Positions 1 through 8,085 of a stretch of 64,000 bases of DNA are shown piece by piece. Within the stretch, counting starts at the first letter, position 1; each line of letters starts with the position of its first letter. The notes under the pieces were generated by a model that made no database searches, was not told where the DNA came from, and saw only the letters and a list, made by a program, of their open reading frames with translations. Made by a program: the position numbers and the translations under genes. Source of the DNA: Pseudomonadota bacterium (GTDB lineage: Bacteria > Pseudomonadota > Alphaproteobacteria > Acetobacterales > Acetobacteraceae); the NCBI GenBank assembly GCA_021798915.1, contig JAJZBM010000009.1, positions 36,996-100,995 on the forward strand, in the 5' to 3' direction.

Positions 1-271
1 GGATATAGGCGAAGCACTGCCCCGGTGCGGATCCCCAATGGCCGAGGAATCGCGGCTTCAGATGATGCCGCGCGAGCTTCTCCCGCAGCAGTGGATTGTC
101 CTGGAGATATAACATGCCAAGACAGAGATAGAGGCTGGCGTTCCAGTACTTTTCGAGCCTCCGCACGTCATCGTGATCGAGCGGATTGCCGGCGATCGTG
201 GATCGCGCATGGCCGTAAGCGCTCAGACTCGCGGCTTGCGCCGCCGATGGCGGCGTGAGGGATGATGTCAC
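1..271 (-). CDS. xfp: Phosphoketolase, N-terminal part (runs off the window)
   Basis: This is the first 90 codons of a gene that continues beyond position 1. Read on the minus strand it gives a frame with LEKYWNASLYLCLG, LYLQDNPLLREKL and KPRFLGHWGSAPGQ. These match the N-terminus of the XFP family (D-xylulose-5-phosphate / D-fructose-6-phosphate phosphoketolase), including the usual DNPLLRE and GHWG segments that lead into the thiamine-diphosphate site. The enzyme splits sugar phosphates with inorganic phosphate to give acetyl phosphate in the cytoplasm, a common bypass in acetic acid bacteria. The start is taken as GTG at 271, because AAAGGA lies about nine bases upstream and no better start is in frame. 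The gene lies 101 bp downstream of the copper ATPase on the same strand. The C-terminal part cannot be seen, so whether it is intact is unknown. Confidence 0.85.
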   Translation of the reverse strand, partial: MTSSLTPPSAAQAASLSAYGHARSTIAGNPLDHDDVRRLEKYWNASLYLCLGMLYLQDNPLLREKLARHHLKPRFLGHWGSAPGQCFAYI

Positions 272-372
272 CGGCGTTTCCTTTCCGCGATATCAGCGGC
301 GACCGCGACGATGCAATCTCTCGCACGATGCCGCCGCCAGCCCCCCGAGGATGATCCGCCCTCCCGACGAGA

Positions 373-2763
373 TCAAGGCCCCGGTTCCAGGCGCACCCGC
401 CGCAGCCGGAGCGCGTTCGCCACCACCGAGGCCGAACTCAGCGACATCGCGAACGCCGCGATCACCGGGCTCAGGAGAACGCCGAACCAGGGATAGAGAA
501 ATCCCGCCGCCACCGGCACGCCGATCGCGTTATAGACGAAAGCGAAAAACAAATTCTCGCGGATATTGCGCATCACCGCCCGGCTCAGCCGCCGCGCCCG
601 CGCGATGCCGGCGAGGTCGCCCTTGACCAGGGTGATGCCGGCGCTTTGCATCGCAACCTCGGTGCCGGTGCCCATGGCGATGCCGATATCCGCCGCGGCC
701 AGCGCCGGCGCGTCGTTCACGCCATCCCCGGCCATGGCGACGATGCATCCCTCGGCACGCAGCCGGCGGATGATGTCCTGTTTGTGTTCGGGCAGCATCC
801 CGGCCTCGATGTCGGTGATGCCGAGCGGGCGGGCGACGGCTTCGGCAGTCGCGCGATGATCGCCGGTCAGCATGACGATGCGCACCCCCTCGCCGCGGAG
901 CGCCGCGAGTGCCGCCGCAGCCCCTGCCTTGATCGGATCGGCGATAGCAAGGAGACCTGCGATATCGCCATCGATGGCGATGAACACGACACTCGCCCCG
1001 CTCACCCGCGCCGCCTCGGCGGCAGGCGCGAGCGCCGCGGGGTCGGCCCCTTCCGCTGCCATCAGCGCGGCGCTGCCCAGAACCACGCGGTGCGCGCCGA
1101 GACGCCCGCGCACCCCCTTGCCGGCCAGCGCCGTGACATCGGCCGGCGCGTCGAGCGTGAGCCCGCGCGCCTTCGCCGCGGCGAGAATCGCCGTGGCCAG
1201 CGGGTGCTCGCTCGCGCGCTCCAAACTCGCCGCGCGATGCAGGATCTCCGTCTCGGAAAACCCGCCCGCCGGCACGATCCCGACCAGACTCGGCTTGCCC
1301 TCGGTGATCGTCCCGGTCTTGTCGATGACCAGGGTATCGACCCGCTCCATCCGCTCCAGCGCCTCGGCGGATTTGATCAGAACCCCGAGGCTCGCCCCGC
1401 GCCCGACCCCGACCTGGATCGACATCGGCGTTGCGAGCCCGAGCGCGCAGGGGCAGGCGATGATCAGCACCGAGACCGCAGCGAGCAGCCCATAAGCGAG
1501 CGCCGGCGCCGGCCCCCAGATCGCCCACAAGACAAACGAGAGCAGGGCGACGGCGATCACCGCCGGGACGAACCAGGCAGCGACGAGATCGGCAAGGCGC
1601 TGGATCGGGGCGCGCGAACGCTGCGCCTCGGCGACCATGGCGATGATGCGCGCGAGCACGGTCTCGGCGCCCACCCGCTCGGCCCGCATCACCAGCGCGC
1701 CGCTGCCGTTCACGGTGCCGCCGATCAACGCCGCGCCGGCGCCTTTCGCAACCGGCATCGCCTCCCCCGTCACCATCGCCTCATCGATATGGCTTTGCCC
1801 CTCCAGCACCACGCCATCGACCGGGACGGCCTCGCCGGGGCGAATGCGCAACCGATCGCCGGGCGCGACCCGATCACGCGGAATTTCCTCGTCGGTGCCA
1901 TCTTCGCGCAGCCGCCGCGCGGTCTTCGGCGCGAGCGTGAGAAGGGCGCGAATGGCGTCGCCGGTTTTCTCCCGCGCGCCGAGTTCCAGCCGCTGCCCGA
2001 GGATCACCAGAACGGTGATCGCCGCCGCGGCTTCGAAATACGTCCCGACCGCGCCGCCCGCCCCACGGAACCCGGCCGGAAACAGCCCCGGCGCCAGGGT
2101 CGCGGCGAGGCTGTAGAGATAGGCGGTGCCGGTGCCGAGGGCGATCAGCGAAAACATGTTGAGGCTGCGGTTGATCAGCGAATGCCAGCCGCGCACGAAC
2201 ACGAACGACCCCGCCCCGAAGACGAGCGGAGTTGCGAGTACGAGCTGGAGCCAGTTCGACACCGCCGGCGACACCCACCGGCCCGCCCCCGCCAGATCGC
2301 CGCCCATGGCGAGCAGAATCACCGGCAGCGCGAGCCCGAGCGCGAGCCAGAACCGCCGCCGCATCTCGACGAGTTCGGCATTTTCCCCGGCCTCGGCGGT
2401 CGGCGTCAGTGGCTCCAGCGCCATGCCGCAGAGCGGACATGGGCCGGGGCGATCCTTTCGCACCTCGGGATGCATCGGGCAGGTATAGAGAGAGCCGGGA
2501 GGGGCGGGCGCGGCCGGCGCCTCGGTCTTGGGCGCGAGATAGCGGCTGGGATCGGCGGCGAATTTCGTCCGGCAGCCGTCACAGCAAAAATGATAGCGCC
2601 GACCGTGATACGCGAAAAACGGCTTCCCCGCCGCCGGGTCGACCGTCATGCCGCAGACCGGATCGATCTCCCGCACCGTCTCGCGCGGGTCATGCCCCGC
2701 GCCGCAACACGCCGCCACCGCAGCCTCCGCCGCTCGCGCGCCGACCACGCCGGCCGGCTTCAC
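373..2763 (-). CDS. copA: Copper-translocating P-type ATPase with YHS and metal-binding domains
   Basis: P1B-type ATPase of 796 residues that exports Cu(I), possibly also Ag(I), across the inner membrane. The N-terminus carries a YHS domain (DPVCGMTVD near 34-42, then HFCCDGC) and a second Cys-rich module (YTCPMHPEV near 93, PLCGMALEP near 110), in place of the classical CxxC ferredoxin-like domains. Then follow the actuator motif TGEAMP, the ion-path motif CPCALGLATP (437-446), the phosphorylated Asp in DKTGTITEGK (481), SEHPLA in the N-domain and GDGVNDAPAL. The late membrane motifs FAFVYNAIGVP and AMSLSSASVVANALRL are those of the copper subgroup. The start is GTG at 2763; an ATG further upstream is out of frame. 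The promoter and an operator-like palindrome lie directly upstream, so the transcript would have almost no leader. Confidence 0.93.
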   Translation of the reverse strand: MKPAGVVGARAAEAAVAACCGAGHDPRETVREIDPVCGMTVDPAAGKPFFAYHGRRYHFCCDGCRTKFAADPSRYLAPKTEAPAAPAPPGSLYTCPMHPEVRKDRPGPCPLCGMALEPLTPTAEAGENAELVEMRRRFWLALGLALPVILLAMGGDLAGAGRWVSPAVSNWLQLVLATPLVFGAGSFVFVRGWHSLINRSLNMFSLIALGTGTAYLYSLAATLAPGLFPAGFRGAGGAVGTYFEAAAAITVLVILGQRLELGAREKTGDAIRALLTLAPKTARRLREDGTDEEIPRDRVAPGDRLRIRPGEAVPVDGVVLEGQSHIDEAMVTGEAMPVAKGAGAALIGGTVNGSGALVMRAERVGAETVLARIIAMVAEAQRSRAPIQRLADLVAAWFVPAVIAVALLSFVLWAIWGPAPALAYGLLAAVSVLIIACPCALGLATPMSIQVGVGRGASLGVLIKSAEALERMERVDTLVIDKTGTITEGKPSLVGIVPAGGFSETEILHRAASLERASEHPLATAILAAAKARGLTLDAPADVTALAGKGVRGRLGAHRVVLGSAALMAAEGADPAALAPAAEAARVSGASVVFIAIDGDIAGLLAIADPIKAGAAAALAALRGEGVRIVMLTGDHRATAEAVARPLGITDIEAGMLPEHKQDIIRRLRAEGCIVAMAGDGVNDAPALAAADIGIAMGTGTEVAMQSAGITLVKGDLAGIARARRLSRAVMRNIRENLFFAFVYNAIGVPVAAGFLYPWFGVLLSPVIAAFAMSLSSASVVANALRLRRVRLEPGP

Positions 2764-2775
2764 GCCTTCGTGGAG

Positions 2776-2803
2776 GATATACCCATCATGGGTATCGTAT
2801 CAA
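2776..2803 (-). promoter_or_regulatory. copA promoter with CsoR-like operator
   Basis: On the minus strand TTGATA (2803-2798) and TATATC (2781-2776) are separated by 16 bp and resemble a sigma-70 promoter. Between them and running into the -10 lies a perfect inverted repeat, ATACCCATCATGGGTAT as read on the plus strand (2779-2795): two 8-bp arms around one base. TACCC/GGGTA arms are typical of operators for the CsoR/RcnR family of metal-sensing repressors. This suggests metal-relieved repression of the ATPase. No regulator gene of this family is present in the window. Confidence 0.6.
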
Positions 2804-2827
2804 GGGGCGGCGGCGCGCCCCGGCCCG

Positions 2828-3847
2828 CTATTTCGCAAGCAACCCCTCGGCGATCAGGGTCTCGGCGATCTGCACCGCGTTCAGCGCCGCCCCCTTGCGG
2901 AGATTATCCGCAACACACCAGAAGCCGAGGCAATTGGGCCGCGTCGGGTCGCGGCGCAGGCGGCTCACATAGACGGCGTCCTCGCCCTGGCATTCGAGCG
3001 GCGTCATGTAGCCGCCATCCTCGCGCTTGTCATAAAGCGCGACCCCCGGCGCCCGCGCGAGCAGGGCCCGCGCCTCGCTCACGCTGACCGGGCTCTCGAA
3101 CTCGACATCGAGCGCCTCGCCATGGCCGATGAACACCGGAACACGCACGCAGGTCGCGAAAACCTGAATGTCGGGGTCGAGAATCTTGCGGGTCTCGACC
3201 ACCATCTTCCACTCCTCCTTGGTCGCGCCATCCTCCATGAAATGGTCGATCTGGGGGATGCAGTTGAAGGCGATTTCCTTGGTGAAATGCTCGGGCTTGC
3301 TGGAATCGGCGACGAAGACGGCGCGGGTGTGGCCATACAACTCGTCCATCGCCTCCTTGCCGGCGCCGGAGACCGATTGATAGGTCGAAACCACCACCCG
3401 GCGGACGCGAAACCGCTCATGCAACGGCTTCAGCGCCACCACCATCTGGATGGTGCTGCAATTGGGGTTGGCGATGATGTTGCGCTTGCGGAAATTCTTG
3501 AGGTGATGCGGATTGACCTCCGGCACCACCAACGGCACATCCGGCTCCATGCGGAACTGGCTGGTATTGTCGATGACGACACAGCCCGCCCGCGCGGCGC
3601 GCGGCGCGTGTTCGGCGGAAACCTTCGCGCCGGGGCTGAAAAGCCCGATCTCCCAGCCGGAAAAATCGAATTTTTCGAGGCTTTGGACACGGAGCGTGCG
3701 GTCGCCGAAGGAGACTTCGCTGCCCGCCGAGCGGCCGGAAGCGAGAGCGGCGATGTCAGAGACCGGAAATTTGCGCTCAACGAGTGTCTTGAGCATCTCC
3801 CGCCCGACCGCGCCCGTTGCCCCGACCACCGCGACTTTGTAGCCCAT
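2828..3847 (-). CDS. asd: Aspartate-semialdehyde dehydrogenase
   Basis: Cytoplasmic NADPH enzyme of 339 residues that reduces aspartyl phosphate to aspartate semialdehyde, the branch point to lysine/diaminopimelate, threonine and methionine. The N-terminus has the nucleotide-binding loop VVGATGAVGREML. The active-site cysteine is in NPNCSTIQMV, followed by TYQSVSGAGKEAMDEL and the substrate-binding stretch around IPQIDHFMEDG and KEEWKM. The length is normal for the family. The start is ATG at 3847, behind GAGGAG. The frame stays open up to 4012, but that extension translates the AT-rich repeat element and is rejected. The gene is transcribed towards copA, 64 bp away. Confidence 0.95.
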   Translation of the reverse strand: MGYKVAVVGATGAVGREMLKTLVERKFPVSDIAALASGRSAGSEVSFGDRTLRVQSLEKFDFSGWEIGLFSPGAKVSAEHAPRAARAGCVVIDNTSQFRMEPDVPLVVPEVNPHHLKNFRKRNIIANPNCSTIQMVVALKPLHERFRVRRVVVSTYQSVSGAGKEAMDELYGHTRAVFVADSSKPEHFTKEIAFNCIPQIDHFMEDGATKEEWKMVVETRKILDPDIQVFATCVRVPVFIGHGEALDVEFESPVSVSEARALLARAPGVALYDKREDGGYMTPLECQGEDAVYVSRLRRDPTRPNCLGFWCVADNLRKGAALNAVQIAETLIAEGLLAK

Positions 3848-3952
3848 TACCCGCTCCTCGCGCCAAAGGGCGGCCCACCCGCCCGAGACCGGCATAGCCA
3901 AAGGCGGGTTTCCCGGCAAGGCAAGGCAAGGGCAGGTCAGAAGAGGCAGATC

Positions 3953-4030
3953 GTTCTTTTTTATAAAAAAGAACCAAAAAATTTTTATCCGTTGCGGCAG
4001 TGCCTGCGGCACCGCCGCGCCAAGGAACCG
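3953..4030. repeat. Composite hairpin repeat, copy A
   Basis: An AT hairpin (arms GTTCTTTTTT / AAAAAAGAAC, 3953-3974) is followed by an AT-rich spacer ending in TTTTTATCCGTTGCG and a GC hairpin (3994-4018, arms GCGGCAGTGCC / GGCACCGCCGC, one mismatch), then the conserved flank GCCAAGGAAC. It lies just past the stop of the minus-strand beta-propeller gene, and probably ends its transcript before asd. Three other copies are at 22.8, 24.3 and 31.1 kb. Confidence 0.85.
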
Positions 4031-4047
4031 GAAAGCTTACGCGACGC

Positions 4048-5256
4048 TCACGGCCAGGGCGTCGCGATCGCCGCCGGGCCGCCGGGGACTGGAATTTTGA
4101 CGCCGGGAATCAATTTCCCACCATGCCAGCGGAACACCTGCACTTCGTGCTCGCGCATGTTCTGGACCAGAATCAGCCGCCCATCGCGCGAGAACGCGAC
4201 CCCCTGCGTCCAGCCACCATCGCTCGCTTCGGCGAGCTTGTGGAGCCGGGTGCCGGCACTGGTCAGGCCTTTGGCGGGAGCTTTCTCGACGGCGTAGAGG
4301 CTGAGAATGCCGCCCGGATTGGAAAACGGCGTCCCCGTCGGCTTCAGCGTGCCATTGATGGAATTCACCGCGAGATATTTGCCATCCGGCGAGAATTTCA
4401 CCGCCTCCGGCCCATTGGCAACGCCGATCGTGTCGATGGTGCGGGGCGGCTGGGCGGTGAGGTCGATCAGACTGACCGTATCGACATCGCCATCGCTGCG
4501 CCCGACATTGCTGACCACGGCGAGGGTGCCGGCGGGGTTGGTGTCCATGGTGTCGGGGGAAACGCCGGTGGTGATCGGGCGCGGATCGAGACTGAGCTTG
4601 CCGCCCGCGACATGCACCAGGCTCACCATGTGATCGCCGAGACGGCTCACCAGGATGAAGCTGCCGTCATGGGAAAAAACGATCCCGACCGGCTGGGATT
4701 TCGCGTTGTCGAGGGCGAATTTACCCGCCGGCTCGAGATGAGCGCCGTCGATCGCAAAGATCGAGATGGTGCCCTCGAAACGGTTGGCGACCAGCGCCAT
4801 CCGCCCGTCCGGCGAAATCCGCACCGCCGAGGCGCCGGCACCGGCATGCAGCGTCTGGATCACCCGCGGCGGCGAAGTGGTGAGATCGACCACCGAGAGC
4901 CGGTCATCGGGCGACGTGCCATCGGCGGTGGTGGGATCGGGTTTGGTCGCGGCGGTGACGAGCGCGAAGCGCGCGTCATGCCCGATCGCGACCGCCATCG
5001 GCGGGCCGACATCACTGAACGGAACCGCGATCGAGGCGGTAAGACGCGGCGGCATCACCGAAAGATCGATCACCGAAAGCGTATCGGGCTTGGCATCATG
5101 AATGCCGAGCATCTTGCCGTTGACGATGGTGGTGTGATTGTCGTTCGCCGAAAGGGCGAAATCCGCCGGATCGGCGGCGTTCGCTGGCGGCGCGAGCGCG
5201 AGCCAAACCGAGGCCGCCGCCCCGCCCAACAGCGATGCCAGTCGGGATCTGCGCAT
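4048..5256 (-). CDS. Periplasmic YncE-like beta-propeller protein
   Basis: Exported protein of 402 residues. It begins with a signal peptide (Arg-rich start, then a hydrophobic stretch ending in PPANAAD). The rest consists of repeated blade-like units such as LSVIDLSVMPPRLTA, LSVVDLTTSPPRVIQ, VSLIDLTAQPPRTID and VKFSPDGKYLAVNS, typical of the YVTN/lactonase-like seven-bladed beta-propellers. Such proteins are often binding scaffolds; no catalytic residues can be assigned and the substrate is unknown. The start is ATG at 5256, with GGGAGG nine bases upstream; a GTG at 5265 is less well placed. A composite hairpin element follows the stop codon. Function beyond the fold is not claimed. Confidence 0.75.
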   Translation of the reverse strand: MRRSRLASLLGGAAASVWLALAPPANAADPADFALSANDNHTTIVNGKMLGIHDAKPDTLSVIDLSVMPPRLTASIAVPFSDVGPPMAVAIGHDARFALVTAATKPDPTTADGTSPDDRLSVVDLTTSPPRVIQTLHAGAGASAVRISPDGRMALVANRFEGTISIFAIDGAHLEPAGKFALDNAKSQPVGIVFSHDGSFILVSRLGDHMVSLVHVAGGKLSLDPRPITTGVSPDTMDTNPAGTLAVVSNVGRSDGDVDTVSLIDLTAQPPRTIDTIGVANGPEAVKFSPDGKYLAVNSINGTLKPTGTPFSNPGGILSLYAVEKAPAKGLTSAGTRLHKLAEASDGGWTQGVAFSRDGRLILVQNMREHEVQVFRWHGGKLIPGVKIPVPGGPAAIATPWP

Positions 5257-5317
5257 GTTCTTCACCCTCCCCCGTGTTTTTTCTCACCGACCTCTATAGC
5301 GCCCTCTCGGCGTCCCG

Positions 5318-6259
5318 TCAGCCGGCAAACGCGATTTTGAGGGACGCCGCGATCATCGCCACCGCCTCGTTCGCGGCCGGGATCAGTTTCCCCATGGTGA
5401 GGAAGCCGTGGATCATGCCCTCGACACAAAGCCGCGTCACCGGGACGCCGGCGGCGGCGAGGCGGGCGGCGTAATCCTCGCCCTCGTCGCACAGCGGATC
5501 ACAGCCGGCGGTCAGCACCAGGGCGGGCGGGAGATTGCCGAGCGAAGCGGCGCGGAGCGGCGAAGCCCGCCAATCGGCGCCATCCTCGATGCCGCGGAGA
5601 TAATGGTCGCGAAACCACAGCATCGTCGGGCGGGTGAGCAGCAGCCCCTCGGCGAAACGCTCATGCGAGGGATGGGTCATGGCGAATTCGGTCGCCGGAT
5701 AGATCAGCACCTGCCGCGTGAGCTTCGGGCCGCCATGGTCGCGGGCGTGGAGCGCGACCACGGCGGCGAGATTGCCGCCGGCGCTGTCACCGCCGACCGC
5801 GAGCCGCGCCCCATCGATCCCGAGTTCGCCACCATGCCCGGCGATCCAGGCGGTGGCGGCGATGGCGTCCTCGACGGCGGCGGGGAATTTATGCTCGGGC
5901 GCCAACCGGTAATCGACCGCAACCACCGCCGCGCCGGCGCCGTTGGCGATCTGGCGGCAGACCACGTCATGGGTGTCGAGATCGCCGATCACCCAGCCGC
6001 CGCCGTGGAAATAGATCAGCGCCGGGAGCGCCGTGCCCGCCGCCGCCCCGAGCGGACGATAGAGGCGGGCCGGGATCGTGGCGCCGGCGCCGATCATGAC
6101 ATCGCGCACCTCACCCATCTCCGGCGGCTCGGGCGCGAGCACGGCGCGGGCGTTGCGGGAGAATTGCCGCGCCTCCGCCGACGCAAGCGTCTCATAGGGC
6201 GGGCGGCCGGAGAGGCGGATCATTTCCAGAACCTTGGCGGCATGGACATCGAGCGGCAT
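5318..6259 (-). CDS. Alpha/beta hydrolase, hormone-sensitive-lipase family esterase
   Basis: Cytoplasmic carboxylesterase-like enzyme of 313 residues. It shows the family oxyanion-hole motif HGGGWVIGDLDTHD, the nucleophile elbow GDSAGGNLAAV, the acid residue in GCDPLCDEGEDYA and the catalytic histidine in MIHGFLTM. This order and spacing are those of the HSL/BFAE branch (family IV), which hydrolyses short-chain esters. The start is ATG at 6259 behind GAGGAGA. The frame upstream to 6343 is open but has no ribosome site. The physiological substrate cannot be read from the sequence, and the neighbours give no pathway. Confidence 0.88.
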   Translation of the reverse strand: MPLDVHAAKVLEMIRLSGRPPYETLASAEARQFSRNARAVLAPEPPEMGEVRDVMIGAGATIPARLYRPLGAAAGTALPALIYFHGGGWVIGDLDTHDVVCRQIANGAGAAVVAVDYRLAPEHKFPAAVEDAIAATAWIAGHGGELGIDGARLAVGGDSAGGNLAAVVALHARDHGGPKLTRQVLIYPATEFAMTHPSHERFAEGLLLTRPTMLWFRDHYLRGIEDGADWRASPLRAASLGNLPPALVLTAGCDPLCDEGEDYAARLAAAGVPVTRLCVEGMIHGFLTMGKLIPAANEAVAMIAASLKIAFAG

Positions 6260-6386
6260 GGACGTTTCTCCTCGCACGGTTGGTCTCGCGCCGTCATGGG
6301 CGCGGTGGACACCGATTTCGGGCCATTGCGGACCAAATGGCAAGGTGGGGGCGATCAGCTATTCGACGTCACCCTATTCGGTATCG

Positions 6387-7175
6387 TCATTCGGTATCGT
6401 CCCCGGGCGCCCCGAATCCGGGTGGTGGCGTGTAGCCCTGCGGCGGCGCATAGCCGCTGCTCGGCGCGTAGCCCTGGGGTGGCGCGTAACCCTGGGGTGG
6501 CGGCGCATAGCCATAGCCTTGCGGCGGCGGATAGCCCTGCCCCTGCGGCGCCGCATATTGCGGATTCGGCGCATAGCCATACCCCTGCGGCGGCGGATAG
6601 CCCTGGGGCGGCGGGTAATTGGGCGCATAATTAGCCGGCGGCGCATAGGTGGGTGGCGCATAGGTGGGTGGGGCCGTGGCGTAAGCCGGCGCGCCATATT
6701 CGATCCCGGTCGGGGCGAATAGCGGCGGCCCGAACACCACCGGCGGCGGCGCCATCACCACCGCCGGGGCGTAGATCGGCGGCGCGAAAATGATCGGCGG
6801 CGGCGAGGCGATGAACGCACCGAGACCGATGCCGATCCCCAGCCCGCCAACGAACAGGCCAGGCCCCCACCAGGGCGCCCAACCGCCCCAGCCAAAGCCG
6901 CCAAACCCCCACGGCCGCCCCCACGGCCCGCCCCAGGGGCCATGCCAGCCACCCCAACCGCCATGCCAGCCACCCCAGCCGCCGCGCCAGCCGCCATACC
7001 CACCGCGCCAGCCACCATAGCCACCGTGGAAGCCGCCATAGCCGCCGTGAAACCCGCCGAAACCGCCATGAAATCCACCCCCTCCGCCCCCATGCCAATC
7101 GGCCTTGGCCGGCGGCGCAAGCAAAGCGGCCACGCCGAGACCGATCACGGCGAGGCGGAAAATTTTACGAGGCAT
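6387..7175 (-). CDS. Secreted Gly-rich / Pro-Tyr-Gln-rich low-complexity protein
   Basis: A 262-residue protein with a signal peptide (MPRKIFRLAVIG, hydrophobic core, cleavage near AKA-DW). Three zones follow. The first, about residues 28-100, is GFHGG/YGGW repeats rich in Gly, Trp and His. The second is a hydrophobic stretch with GLGIGIGLGAFIASPPPIIF that may insert into a membrane. The C-terminal zone of about 90 residues is built of YPPPQGYGY and YAPPQGY units. No catalytic motif is present. Such proteins are usually surface or envelope components, but I do not recognise this one. The start is ATG at 7175 with GGAGA upstream. The repeats make its length likely to vary between strains. Confidence 0.7.
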   Translation of the reverse strand: MPRKIFRLAVIGLGVAALLAPPAKADWHGGGGGGFHGGFGGFHGGYGGFHGGYGGWRGGYGGWRGGWGGWHGGWGGWHGPWGGPWGRPWGFGGFGWGGWAPWWGPGLFVGGLGIGIGLGAFIASPPPIIFAPPIYAPAVVMAPPPVVFGPPLFAPTGIEYGAPAYATAPPTYAPPTYAPPANYAPNYPPPQGYPPPQGYGYAPNPQYAAPQGQGYPPPQGYGYAPPPQGYAPPQGYAPSSGYAPPQGYTPPPGFGAPGDDTE

Positions 7176-7405
7176 CGATCGTCTCCTTCGTCCCCATCGC
7201 GGCAGATGGCGCCGGGCATGATAGGCCGGGCAAACGCCCCTGGACAGCCGGGGAATGCTCTACTCTAGCCACGGAATAATGGCGAGGATCGGGCGGGATT
7301 GTATCTTTTTGGTAAGTCTTTTCTGTCATGGTGGTGGTCACAAACCCTTCCGCACCATCACCGCCGCGCGTATGATCGCGGCCGAGTCACGACATAGGTT
7401 TTGGC

Positions 7406-7750
7406 ATGTCCCCCTCGCTCGCCCGTTTGCGCAATTCCATGAAACGCCAGACGAAAGCGGCACTGCCGCCGCTGTTGTTCCTGGCGCTTGCGGGATATTT
7501 CGCCTGGAATGCAACCCGCGGTGATCTCGGTCTTCGGGCTTACGCCGCGCGCGAGCAGGATCTGGCGCGCGCCGAGGCGCAACGGGCCATGGCCGCCGAG
7601 GATGTCACGACCTGGCAGCGCCGGATCGCCGCTCTCCGCGCCGAGCATCTCGATCCCGACGTCATCGACGAGCGCGCCCGCGCCATGCTCAACCTCGCCG
7701 ATCCGACCGATATCGTCGTTCCTTTCGGCCGTCTCGGTCCGGCTTACTGA
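7406..7750 (+). CDS. ftsB: FtsB/DivIC-family septum protein
   Basis: Small single-pass membrane protein of 114 residues. One transmembrane helix (about 19-33, ALPPLLFLALAGYFAW) is followed by a heptad-rich coiled coil (AAREQDLARAEAQRAMAAEDVTTWQRRIAALR). The end, PDVIDERARAMLNLADPTDIVVP, is the usual close of alphaproteobacterial FtsB-like proteins, where the residues after the coil contact FtsL/FtsQ. The role is assembly of the division septum. Its place just upstream of pdhA is the common arrangement in alphaproteobacteria, which supports the call. An internal ATG at 7439 is an alternative start that would leave only a short cytoplasmic tail. Confidence 0.85.
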   Translation: MSPSLARLRNSMKRQTKAALPPLLFLALAGYFAWNATRGDLGLRAYAAREQDLARAEAQRAMAAEDVTTWQRRIAALRAEHLDPDVIDERARAMLNLADPTDIVVPFGRLGPAY

Positions 7751-8085
7751 GCCGCGGCGCGACAAAAAATTCCGCCACCCGCTCCGGCAATCTTGCTGCG
7801 TCACCATCATGCGCCGCGATTGAAACCTGCGCCGATGGCGCCAGCGGCGCAATCTCCTGACCGACGCGGACGTCAGAATCACGGCCGGACAGGCTGTTAA
7901 CCGGATTTCGGTTAAAGTCATCTATCGCACTGCACAATCACGGGTTTTTGCCAATTTGCGCTTGCCGCGCGCGAGGCTCCGGGCTAGTCCCACCCAGAGA
8001 GAGCCCCCGGGATCGGTCCCTGGGGCGACGGTCTCGGCGCCGGGCTCGCCGGCGTTCGCGGGGCAATAAACCGGGGGGCATCGCT
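7751..8085 (+). promoter_or_regulatory. Intergenic region upstream of the pyruvate dehydrogenase operon
   Basis: 335 bases without a gene that I can support. It holds an inverted repeat, TTAACC-N7-GGTTAA (7897-7915), which could be an operator or a small hairpin. Further on are a TTGCC stretch and a CTAGTC-like -10 about 100 bp before pdhA; these are weak promoter matches. The last 40 bases before the ATG at 8086 contain the Shine-Dalgarno-like GGGGGG run. No riboswitch fold was recognised. Confidence 0.4.
7897..7915. promoter_or_regulatory. Inverted repeat, candidate operator for pdh
   Basis: Perfect 6-bp arms TTAACC and GGTTAA with a 7-base centre, in the leader region about 170 bp before pdhA and 150 bp after ftsB. 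The arms are too short for a strong terminator and no U-run follows, so a protein-binding site is the better guess. Confidence 0.35.

Noticed and set aside
646..3087. Plus-strand open frame of 813 codons opposite the copper ATPase
   Set aside because: It is an antisense shadow caused by high GC at third codon positions; it is rich in Arg, His and Asp, has no family motif, and overlaps two well-supported genes.
3848..4012. N-terminal extension of aspartate-semialdehyde dehydrogenase
   Set aside because: The added residues translate the AT-rich hairpin element (IFWFFFIKKN). The family start MGYKVAVVGATG has a good ribosome site.
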